Source: Rugalucina vietnamica (taxonomy: Eukaryota > Mollusca > Bivalvia > Lucinida > Lucinidae). From it: 64,000 bases of DNA. Under the pieces are notes generated by a model that searched no databases, had not been told where the DNA came from, and worked only from the letters and a program-made list of their open reading frames with translations. This document shows, piece after piece, positions 1-9,547 of this stretch (position 1 is the first letter of the stretch; every line of letters begins with the position of its first letter). Both the position numbers and the translations under genes were made by a program. Where the stretch lies: the NCBI GenBank assembly GCA_964017185.1, contig OZ024879.1, forward strand, positions 25,857,456 to 25,921,455, read 5' to 3'.

Positions 1-269
1 TCCCCACCCTCCCCAGTATGTGAGTGGGGGGTTGCAGTGGTTACAAATGACTAATGCATTACAGCAAGTAGGGTCAGTATCTACATAGCATCTAAATAAT
101 TGCATTTTCTAGGAGATGGGATTTATTTTTTCACTGATTGCTCTTTGGAAAAAACAACAAACAAAAAAAAACTTAGTGGCATGAAACCTTTTCTTCATTT
201 CAACCAATGGTTCACAAGTTAAAATTTTCAGGGACATACCTGTACCATGATTTTATGGGATATGCCATG
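1..269. other. upstream DYRK4 intron, no feature seen
   Basis: This stretch precedes the minisatellite and presumably belongs to the intron before DYRK4 exon A. I see no coding segment or recognisable element in it. Confidence 0.5.
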
Positions 270-2608
270 TATATTTTAGATGCATTGAAGTTGCAACGTG
301 GTTATTCAATATTCTAGATACATGAAGTTGTACCATGGTAAACTTTTCTATATTCCAGATGCGTTAAGTTGTACCATGATAAACTGTTCTATATTCCAGA
401 TGCGTTAAGTTGTACCATGATAAACTGTTCTATATTCCACATGCGTTAAGTTGTACCATGGTAAACTTTTCTATATTCCAGATGCGTTAAGTTGTACCAT
501 GGTAAACTTTTCTATATTCCAGATGCGTTAAGTTGTACCATGATAAACTGTTCTATATTCCAGATGCATTAAGTTGTACCATGATAAACTGTTCTATATG
601 TTCCAGATGCGTTGAGTTGTACCATGATAAACTGTTCTATATTCCAGATGCGTTAAGTTGTACCATGATAAACTGTTCTATATGTTCCAGATGCGTTAAG
701 TTGTACCATGATAAACTGTTCTATATTCTAGATGCGTTAAGTTGTACCATGATAAACTGTTCTATATTCCAGATGTGTTATGTTGTACCATGATAAACTG
801 TTCTATATGTTCCAGATTCGTTAAGTTATACCATGATAAACTGTTCTATGTTCCAGATGTGTTAAGTTGTACCATGATAAACTGTTCTGTATTCCAGATG
901 CGTTAAGTTGTACCATGGTAAACTGTCCTATATGTTCCAGATGTGTTAAGTTGTACCATGGTAAACTTTTCTATATTCCAGATGTGTTAAGTTGTACCAT
1001 GATAAACTGTTCTATATTCCAGATGCGTTCAGTTGTACCATGGTAAACTGTTCTATATGTTCCAGATGCGTTAAGTTGTACCATGATAAACTGTTCTATA
1101 TTCCAGATGCGTTAAGTTGTACCATGATAAACTGTTCTATATTCCAGATGCGTTAAGTTGTACCATGATAAACTGTTCTATATTCCAGATGTGTTAAGTT
1201 GTACCATGGCAACCTTTTCTATATGTTCCAGATGCGTTAAGTTGTACCATGATAAACTGTTCTATATGTTCCAGATGTGTTAAGTTGTACCATGGTAAAC
1301 TTTTCTATATTCCAGATGCGTTAAGTTGTACCATGATAAACTGTTCTATATGTTCCAGATGCATTAAGTTGTACCATGATAAACTGTTCTATATTCCAGA
1401 TGCCTTAAGTTGTACCATGGTAAACTTTTCTATATTCCAGATGCGTTAAGTTGTACCATGATAAACTGTTCTATATGTTCCAGATGCATTAAGTTGTACC
1501 ATGATAAACTGTTCTATATTCCAGATGCCTTAAGTTGTACCATGGTAAACTTTTCTATATTCCAGATGCATTAAGTTGTACCATGATAAACTGTTCTATA
1601 TTCCAGATCTGTTAAGTTGTACCATGGTAACCTTTTCTATATGTTCCAGATGCGTTAAGTTGTACCATGATAAACTGTTCTATATGTTCCAGATGTGTTA
1701 AGTTGTACCATGGTAAACTTTTCTATATTCCAGATGCGTTAAGTTGTACCATGATAAACTGTTCTATATTCCAGATCTGTTAAGTTGTACCATGGTAACC
1801 TTTTCTATATGTTCCAGATGCGTTAAGTTGTACCATGATAAACTGTTCTATATGTTCCAGATGTGTTAAGTTGTACCATGGTAAACTTTTCTATATTCCA
1901 GATGCGTTAAGTTGTACCATGATAAACTGTTCTATATGTTCCAGATGCGTTAAGTTGTACCATGGTAAACTTTTCTATATGTTCCAGATGTGTTAAGTTG
2001 TACCATGGTAAACTTTTCTATATTCCAGATGCGTTAAGTTGTACCATGATAAACTGTTCTATATGTTCCAGATGCGTTAAGTTGTACCATGGTAAACTTT
2101 TCTATATTCCAGATGCGTTAAGTTGTACCATGGTAAACTGTTCTATATGTTCCAGATGTGTTAAGTTGTACCATGGTAAACTGTTATATATTCCAGATGC
2201 ATTAAGTTGTACCATGATAAACTGTTCTATATTCCAGATGCGTTAAGTTGTGCCATGATAAACTGTTCTATATCTTCCAGATGTGTTAAGTTGTACCATG
2301 GTAAACTTTTCCTTATTCCAGATGCGTTAAGTTGTACCATGATAAACTGTTCTATATGTTCCAGATGTGTTAAGTTGTACCATGGTAAATTTTCTATATT
2401 CTAGATGCGTTAAGTTGTACCATGATAAACTGTTCTATATTCCAGATGCGTTCAGTTTTACCATCGTAAATTCTTCTATATTCCAGATGTGTTAAGTTGT
2501 ACCATGGTAAACTGTTCTATATTCTAGATGCTTTAAGTTGTACCATAGTAAACTGTTCTATTTCCAGATACGTTAAATTGTGCCATGGTAAACTCTTCTA
2601 TATTCCAG
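270..2608 (+). repeat. 41/44-bp minisatellite made of the DYRK4 exon A 3' splice junction
   Basis: Roughly 55 head-to-tail units. Each unit is a short pyrimidine stretch, TATATTCCAG (41-bp form) or TATATGTTCCAG (44-bp form), then ATGCGTTAAGTTGTACCATG and GTAAACT. The last unit runs directly into the real exon: the same TATTCCAG is followed by ATGCGTTGAAGTTGTACCGT and then unique kinase sequence. The units therefore copy the acceptor plus about 27 nt of exon start. Most units carry TTAAG where the true exon has TTGAAG, a one-base loss that shifts frame. Short ORFs inside the array, reading repeated SRCVKLYHGKLFYIPDALSC, follow from the unit structure and are not genes. Confidence 0.95.
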
Positions 2609-2772
2609 ATGCGTTGAAGTTGTACCGTGGTAAACTGACAGCATTTGAGCAGACAGAGATACTGGACTACCCTGAGATCTGGTTCCTAGGACTGGAAGCT
2701 AAGAAGATAGAGGGTGTGCCAGGTGGTGCTCAGAATAATGGCTATGATGACGAAAATGGCTCATATATCAAG
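2609..2772 (+). CDS. DYRK4: DYRK4 exon A: DH-box region before the kinase domain
   Basis: The acceptor is TATTCCAG at 2601-2608 and the donor is AAG|GTGAGC after 2772. The exon enters in phase 1 (it supplies the last two bases of a split codon) and leaves in phase 0. The 54 whole codons read ALKLYRGKLTAFEQTEI, then PEIWFLGLEAKK, then NNGYDDENGSYIK. This is the DYRK-homology segment of class II DYRKs, and ILDYPEIWFLGLEAKK is very close to vertebrate DYRK4. Family knowledge: this region supports maturation and tyrosine autophosphorylation of the kinase. Earlier exons must lie upstream of the window. The preceding minisatellite repeats this exon's own junction. Confidence 0.9.
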
Positions 2773-2784
2773 GTGAGCTGTAGT

Positions 2785-3326
2785 CACTGGGTGCTTCCTT
2801 GGTCCCGATATAAAAAGGTTTTGTTTGACTTTTTGGTAACGGATTTTGTTCTACTTCTTTAACACAGTAAATCTCCACAAAACAGAGTCGACAATAACAT
2901 AAATCGCTTGATTTATATCACTATTTAACGAATCAAATAAAATCTTACTATAAAATTGCATTCAAATGACAATATTATGACTTGAAATTCTTTCAATGAC
3001 GTCATAAATTTGAATCAAATCAAATCTTTAACACAGTAAATCTCCACAAAACAGAGTCGACAATAACATAAATAGCTTGATTTATATCACTATTTAACGA
3101 ATCAAATAAAATCTTACTATAAAATTGCATTCAAATGACAATATTATGACTTGAAATTCTTTCAATGACGTCATAAATTTGAATCAAATCAAATCTTTGA
3201 CCAAATTCTAGGAATTATTGTAGAAAAAAATCTTATACCGGAATCAAACAAAACCAAATCCTATCGGGACCTATAGTAAAAGTCAAACAAAATCTTTTTA
3301 TATCGGGACGAAGCAAGCACCCAGTG
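2785..3326. mobile_element. non-coding TIR element just downstream of exon A donor
   Basis: About 45-bp terminal inverted repeats begin CACTGGGTGCTTCC (2785) and end GAAGCAAGCACCCAGTG (3326). Inside, a 169-bp segment is tandemly duplicated (2858-3026 and 3027-3195) with almost no change. No ORF is seen. A target duplication is not clear, so the superfamily is open. The element starts 12 bp after the exon A donor. Confidence 0.8.
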
Positions 3327-3708
3327 GTAATGTCAACAAAATAAATGAGGAAATTAACCATAGTTACTTTTTAAGAGGGGGCCCTTGTTTGAACATAAGA
3401 CAAAAGTAATACCAGGGCATTTCATTGTTAATCTTAATATCACCAGACTGTTGTGATGTGGTCATATCTAGAATGCTGGATAGTTAAGATCATCATTGGA
3501 CATCAACAATGTGGATGCTGGCTTGGTACTTGAGCCATTAGGTTAACAAGACAAAGATGAGTTTTCTTAAAAACCTATTTCCTAAATCTGCATATTTACA
3601 AAACATTGGAGTTAAAGGCTAAATTATGAAAGTTTGTGTGACTTTGATCCTGTTAACTAACTACAGTGTAATAAGGTCTTCAGAGTTCTTGTATTTTTGC
3701 TGTTGAAG
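3327..3708 (+). other. DYRK4 intron segment, nothing else seen
   Basis: AT-rich intron between the TIR element and the upstream copy of exon B. It ends in a T-rich stretch and TTGAAG, the acceptor of that copy. No other feature was recognised. Confidence 0.5.
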
Positions 3709-3851
3709 ATTGTTGGGGACCATATTGCATTTCGCTATGAAATCATAGAAGTAATTGGTGTTGGATTTTACGCTGAAGTATTGATGGTCAAAGACCACAG
3801 CAAGGGGTCATTATTGGCCCTGAAGTTTCCTCAGACCAGGAAACATAAGAG
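3709..3851 (+). CDS. DYRK4: DYRK4 alternative exon B1 (variant ATP-binding loop)
   Basis: A second version of the exon encoding the start of the kinase domain. Its acceptor is GCTGTTGAAG and its donor AG|GTACAC. It enters in phase 0 and leaves in phase 2, like exon B2. It reads GDHIAFRYEIIEVIGVGFYAEV, split here as GDHIAFRYEIIEVIG and VGFYAEV, then LALKFPQTRKHK. The catalytic Lys of the VAIK motif is kept. The glycine loop is GxGxxA, not GxGxxG, and there are two extra residues after the Lys. About 16 of 39 aligned residues match B2. The frame is open over 143 nt with usable splice sites, which suggests a functional alternative exon. A decaying duplicate is the alternative. Confidence 0.75.
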
Positions 3852-4380
3852 GTACACTTGCACAGTGCCAGATATGTAGGGCTTATTTTTCGTGTTCTGG
3901 TGAAGGCTGAGGATCTATAGCCTGTATCTGTTGTAGGAATTGGGTGCACATTCATTTTATTTAGATGCCTTAGTTTTTTGGTTTACAAGTGCATTAGAAA
4001 TTATAGCTTCAGTATAAATATGCTGCTAAATAGATTCTGCATAAGATACTGCTCCATAGAATTGGCATGCTACTTTTATATACTAGATTATCATCATATA
4101 TAATCATATCTGTTTTATAGTCGATTGCCTTCTGCAGAGGCCAGAGAGCCAATGCTTATAATTCTCATCATTGTGTAGATTTCAATTAGAAAAACTGTTT
4201 GGTTGCTTTTGTTTATAGAAAATTTGAAAATGGCATTATTGCTTTTCCCTATGAACCTATGTTTTGTTTTTGTATTTGTCTTTTTTTTTTTTTTTTTTTT
4301 TTGGGGGGGGGGGGGGTATGTGTGTGTGAATAAACAATAATATGAGAGATGGCAGAAATATATGAATTTATTCATTTATT
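3852..4380 (+). other. DYRK4 intron with poly-T/poly-G tract
   Basis: Intron sequence. A T run of about 22 followed by a G run of about 14 lies at 4280-4317. Nothing else was recognised. Confidence 0.5.
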
Positions 4381-5149
4381 GTCCCCCGCCTTTTCGAAGA
4401 AAAGCGGAGGGACGTAGTTTTTGGCTTTCCGTCATTCCGTCCGTCCGTCCGTCTGTCCGTCCGTCCGTCCTTCCGTCCCCCTATAGAGTATGTACCTTGT
4501 GTGCGCAACTCCTCCTACAGTTTTACTCCGATTCTTTTGAAACTTTACAGATGTTTTTACCATCCTTTGAAGATATGCATGTGGTTTGGATATAATCCTC
4601 AGATTAATTTTTCACACTTTTTTCGCAATTTGAACTTAGTCATTTTTCGAGCATTTTGACAATGAAAGCGAATGGACAGTGGGTAACTTGTGTGCGCAAC
4701 TCCTCCTACAGTTTTACTCTGATTCTTTTGAAACTTTACAGATGTTTTTACCATCCTTTGAAGATATGCATGTGGTTTGGATATAATTCTCAGATTAATT
4801 TTTCACACTTTTTTCGCAATTTGAACTTGGTCATTTTTCGAGCATTTTGACAATGAAAGCGAATGGACAGTGGGTACCTTGTGTGCGCAACTCCTCCTAC
4901 AGTTTCATTCCGATTCTTGTGAAACTTTACAGATGTCTTAACCAGGCTTTGAAGATATGCATTTGGTTTGGATATGCTACTCAGATTAATTTTTATTACT
5001 TTTGCTCGCAATTTGAACTATAATCCTCAGCTTAATTGTTAGCACTTTTTTGCAATTTGAACTTAGTCATTTTTTGGGCATTTACACTTAGAAAGTTCAT
5101 GTGACTTCTCAGATTATATTTGTGTAACTAAACAATCAAGGCGGGGGAC
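4381..5149. mobile_element. stem-loop-ended element with 191-bp internal repeats
   Basis: It begins GTCCCCCGCCTT and ends AAGGCGGGGGAC. The 5' end also folds on itself (CCCCCGCCTTTTC against GAAAAGCGGAGGG). The interior is 2.5 diverged copies of a 191-bp module, each starting CTTGTGTGCGCAACTCCTCC (4496, 4687, 4878). A (CCGT)n-like run sits at 4437-4477. There is no coding potential beyond chance. Confidence 0.8.
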
Positions 5150-6060
5150 ATAAATTCTTTGAATTTGCTTGTTCATTTATGTTCTCATAACATGAGTCTA
5201 TTGCAAAATAGTGCAGACCTTTGCCATTGACATTCTAAATAGCGTCCTACACAGAGTTTTGCCTGTTACTCTAGCCATGCTGATTCCCTTATCAAATGCA
5301 CTGTTGCCTGAACCCAAAGGCTCACAGGTGAGCTGATAGAGCTTGCAGTATACCCATTCTAGTCATTGTTGTAGTTATAAACGTTGTTGTCGTCCACAAT
5401 GTTCAAACATCTGCTCTGAAACGGCTGGGCCAATCAAAGCCAAACTTCCTGTGGAGCTTCCTTAGTTAGGAAGGGGGAACCAAAGTTTGTATAAATGGTT
5501 GTGGTCACATGACAAAGATGGCCCCATGCCCATATATGGTTAAAAACCTTTAAAAAAATCTTCTTCTCTAGAACCGGTAGACCGATTTCAACAAAACTTG
5601 GTATGTAGCATCAGGGGTTTTGGCCAATCATGGTTAGTATAAATCATGACCTTGGGTTGATGTTGACCTATTTTAACAGGGTTTGCACAGGCTTGAAAAG
5701 TACTTGAAAATGAAGGGCTGTCTTGAAAAGTACTTGAAAACCAAATTTGCCTTGAAAAGTGCTTGAAAATTAGCCATTGACCTTGAAAAGCACTTGAATT
5801 TCACTTATTCTGGTATTCCAGACAATTAGATACGGTTTCAAAAATTAAATGTGAGCATTGAAGAAGAAGTTTGGCACGTTTGAATACAAAAAGATCGGCG
5901 AGAGTGCCATAATGAAGAAACAGGCCGAATGTGTATGGCGCGAATCGGTAATTGAGTTGCTTCCCTTGCGAAATGGTCGCGAAAACTTGGGCCGAAAATA
6001 TATTGCGCGAATCGGCTCGTACCGTAATTGAGTTGCTTCCCTTGAGGAATGGGTCACGAT

Positions 6061-7227
6061 CAGGGCTCAGGAAATCCGATAATTTGTCGGTTTAGACCGA
6101 TTTTGAATTCATGGGACCGATTCATTTTTCAGAAAATGCTTTTTTATCGGTCCGAAAAAAATGCATTTTGGTCGATTATAAATGTATTTTCCAATACTGT
6201 ATCATAATAAAATTTGCAAGACCGGTTTTTGTTTGTCTTTTTTTTCCTTAATCGGTCCATAATTCACAGGTTTTCCCAATCAACACCCCTTGATTACTCA
6301 CGTGTCAAGCTGTTAATTGTCCAATTATCAAACTACTGAATCGTGTCCAAATTGTTTGTCTCGTTTCGTATCGCTGCACGGCTTGCAAACAAGCAAGTTT
6401 CTGATTGGCTCACTGACAATCGTGAGGGCGGAGCTATACGGTAAAGACCGGCAGAATTGAGATCAAGGTCGCTTTGATCTTTAATTTTTTTGTTGATCTG
6501 TTTTGCTCAAATGACCGTCAAAGAAGCGGTCCGTTTTAAGAAAATTATGCTGTTTACAAACTCTTTCAAATGTTACTGAAAATGACATAATAGGTATTGC
6601 ATTTTCATTGATTATGTTGACTATATAAGCTACAGCACTTCGATCTTATATTGTCATTCAATTTATATTGAAATGACACAACGTAGCATTTTGTCGATGT
6701 TTAAAAAGACAAATGTTCAAGACACGATCTGTCGGCCTGGCAAACTGACAGATACGCTGTCAAAAAGTCGGACTGCTGACCCGTCATTTAACCGGCTTGG
6801 GACAACGTAGCATTTTGTCGATGTTTAAAAAGACAAATGTTCAAGACACGATCTCTCGGCCTGGCAAACCGACAGATACGCTGTCAAAAAGTCGGACTGC
6901 AATAGGTATTGTTTTGCCAGTTAGCTCAGTTGATTCTCAAAACAAAATGTTATTAAGACACGGCTCAGATATAGCCTCAGTATTGAGAGATTGGAACAGT
7001 TCATGCGTACATCATTGAACAGTCCAAACCTAGAGGAGTTCGATCATGTGCCCATTTTTCGCACGTGGTGTTCAAAAAGGTTGTCATATCTTCAAAAATA
7101 CAAAAGAGCAGGGCAAATTAATTGAATAGAGGACAGAAGAAGTTTTCCAACTGGCCAATTTACTGTGAAAACAATCGTATGCTAAACGCACTTTGTGCTC
7201 AGTACAACCTTGCTGGATCTCTTAATA

Positions 7228-7263
<36 letters not shown>

Positions 7264-7711
7264 TCGAAGTCGGATGTGCTTGGCCTCGACGTGGTACAGG
7301 GGCGAACACTTCAGCCAATTTACTTTGGTGGCCAGCTGCAGCACAACGCACCAGTATATTCGTCTGAGGTGTGCCAACAATGGCAGAATTTATGCAGTAC
7401 AATACAATGATGCTGGGTACCAGCATACTTATAAATAAATGCTGGGAAAACCTGATAAAAATTGGATTTGATCACGGAATAATATGAAAGAACAAACTAC
7501 AAATTTCAAAGTATTCTTGGCATTTTTATTTCAGTTTGAAACAAGCTATTTACAATTAATTCTACATATACATAAGTAAGTAACCCTGAAATAATAAATG
7601 TCATTGGATTTCGTGACTATGTATCAATATATGACAATGCACGTTCGTATGTCGCCGATGACGTCATCACTTGGCTGGACCGATTTGGAAATCAAAATTT
7701 CCTGAGCCCTG
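6061..7711. mobile_element. nested hAT element, 8-bp target duplication
   Basis: Perfect 15-bp inverted termini CAGGGCTCAGGAAAT / ATTTCCTGAGCCCTG, flanked on both sides by GTCACGAT (6053-6060 and 7712-7719). The 8-bp duplication and CAGGG start are hAT hallmarks. Two near-identical copies of a segment encoding QRSILSMFKKTNVQDTI lie about 114 bp apart (about 6680-6780 and 6797-6900). Other short ORF pieces surround a poly-A run at 7231-7259. No intact transposase is present. Confidence 0.9.
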
Positions 7712-7839
7712 GTCACGATTTATTGCATCTGTTTTATCGGCAGTGAAAATCCATGATGAATACAGACTAAGCGGAACCAAAATGTCGTCGAAATGATATT
7801 TTTTCGAGCACAAATTTAATTTCAACATTTCTCAACAAA

Positions 7840-8094
7840 ATGGGAAAGTGCGTGTACAGCAGAGACTGGCCGAAACGTTATCCTTGGGTCAAGGAAACGG
7901 ACAATAAACACAAGGCACATTGTCATGCATGTAAAAAAAGATATTGCGTGTGGCTCAAATGGGTGAAAGTGCTTTGCGCTCACACGCGAGTGGAGATAGA
8001 CATAAGAAACATGAGCAGTCTTTATCTGGGACTTTCACAAACTCCTTTAGACTTTATCAAGAAGAGAACTAAAGTTAAGACCATAAGGATGTAG
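7840..8094 (+). pseudogene. BED-type zinc-finger fragment of a hAT-like transposase, frameshifted
   Basis: The ORF starts MGKCVYSRDWPKRYPWVKET and continues with CHACKKRY, the first half of a BED-type finger (W..RYPW, C-x2-C). The second half, ALRSHASGDRHKKHEQSLSG, is in another frame of the same DNA (about 7960-8030), so the finger is broken by a frameshift. Family knowledge: such fingers bind DNA at the N-terminus of hAT transposases and related proteins. The fragment lies near the right end of the outer hAT-like element. Confidence 0.6.
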
Positions 8095-8399
8095 AGACAG
8101 TTCCAGAATTGTCCAATATGTGTAAGTATTTCACAATAATAAGCCCTCGAAAATGGTAAGATTTGTCCTTGAAAAGTCCTTGGATTTCCTGTATGAACCC
8201 TGTTTAAGGCAAGGTCAATTTTGGTTACATAGGGTTTTCTATGGCAAAAAGTGAAAACATTGAGTTTTTCAGGAAGCTTTGTAGTATGTGACCTGACAAT
8301 ACACTGAGTTGATAAGGTTGTGTGAGTATTCAAGGTCAAGGATATTATTTGACCTTGGCCAAAGGTCATTTACATATTAAATGTGAAACTTAATTTTCT

Positions 8400-8722
8400 T
8401 CTAACACTGTTGATCCAAAGTGAAACTTTTTAGGGATCTAATAATAACAAATTCCGCTGTTTTCCAAGGTTTTTCAACGTTTCAGCCATCTAGTGGCCTT
8501 TTTCAAGAACATAGTCACATATAATTTTACATTTTGAAAAGTAAATGCACTTAGAATCACAGAGAATTAATTAATTTGTTAAAATGATACTTCTTTTTTA
8601 TGAGCAACTTCCTATTGACTTCAGCAAAACAACATAACATCAAACTTTTTCCCTCCAAAACGTAATTACGCCAAAAGCAGTCATTATTTGAGGTAACTAA
8701 ACTTTTTTGCATCAAAAACAAA

Positions 8723-8815
<93 letters not shown>

Positions 8816-8995
8816 AAATGAATAAAAAAAAAAAAAAAATGTGAATAATGAAAAACAGAAAATATAAATAATCAATATCAGAATAAATGATTAAATAAAC
8901 AATTAAATATGAAAAAAATATCGAAGATAATGAATAAGTAGATACCAAAATGAATCTACACATAATACATAATTCCAATTCTAAGTTCACATCAA

Positions 8996-9028
<33 letters not shown>

Positions 9029-9290
9029 AAGAAAGAAAGAAAGAGAGACACATTATGCATACATAAAGGTAATGAATTATGAAATTTAGCAAAACAAAAC
9101 AATTTCTACAGCCGATTCACCAGAGTTTTTGCTCAATGACCATCTTGAGGCGCTATAAAATATATATAAAATCATGCATTTCCATAATATACATAGTTAA
9201 GTTTGTGTCGGATCTGGTCCCGAGGTATGAAAGCCCCCCTCACGCTCAGCCCAGCCGAGCACAAAATTTATCCTGCTCATAAATGTCGTT
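8400..9290 (-). repeat. Penelope-like element pLTR, 3' copy
   Basis: Direct repeat of 12884-13797. It starts CTAACACTGTTGATCCAAAG and ends near CCTGCTCATAAATGTC. It holds an (AAAT)n tract at 8720-8818 and a poly-A/GAAA tract at 8997-9045, which account for most of the length difference between the copies. The last 200 bp are nearly identical in both copies. Confidence 0.85.
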
Positions 9291-9547
9291 GTTGGCATTT
9301 TAAAATTTATGAGCGAGCAGGACAAACCACAGCTTTGGTGATCTAAATCTGAAGTTATAGTTTATTTGGGCTATTTTGTCATTTATGAGGAGTTTAAATT
9401 CTATGCTCAGCTGAGCTGAGCACGAAAAAAGTTTTACAACCTCAGGGCCTGTTCGCCACATTCAAAAATAGGTTTTTCTTTTACATGTAATTCAGTGAGA
9501 TACCAAAAAACTGTTACGATTGTCTATATGCTTTTTTGTGACATTGT
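9291..9547 (-). other. Penelope-like element 3' untranslated segment with inverted repeat
   Basis: The sequence after the pLTR copy folds back on it: CCTGCTCATAAATG...TTGGCATTTT is followed by CATTTATGAGCGAGCAGG-like sequence. A further palindrome CTCAGCTGAGCTGAGCAC lies near 9409-9422. No coding signal. Confidence 0.6.

Larger units (their letters stand above)
5677..8202. mobile_element. hAT-like element with CAGGGTT ends (outer element)
   Basis: The termini CAGGGTTTGCACAGG and CCTGTATGAACCCTG form an inverted repeat of about 15 bp. Subterminal TTGAAAAGTACTTGAAAA motifs repeat several times on the left and return as CTTGAAAAGTCCTTGG on the right. It interrupts the word TGACCTATTTTA...GGCAAGGTC of the surrounding Helitron-like element. 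An 8-bp target duplication could not be confirmed, so the hAT assignment rests on the ends and on the BED-type finger fragment inside. A second hAT element is nested at 6061-7711. Confidence 0.7.

Noticed and set aside
533-2404. Repeated small ORFs reading KLYHGKLFYIPDALSC as a repeat protein
   Set aside because: They are produced by the 41/44-bp minisatellite and repeatedly break. The sequence copies a splice junction, not a protein repeat.
270-2608. CRISPR array
   Set aside because: The units are contiguous with no unique spacers, and the genome is clearly eukaryotic.
8684-9092. Minus-strand Tyr/Leu/Ile/Phe-rich ORFs as membrane proteins
   Set aside because: They are translations of (AAAT)n and poly-A tracts inside the Penelope pLTR.
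9079-9282. Identical 67-codon ORFs at 9079 and 13587 as a duplicated gene
   Set aside because: They lie in the two direct pLTR copies and antisense to the element. The identity reflects the repeat.
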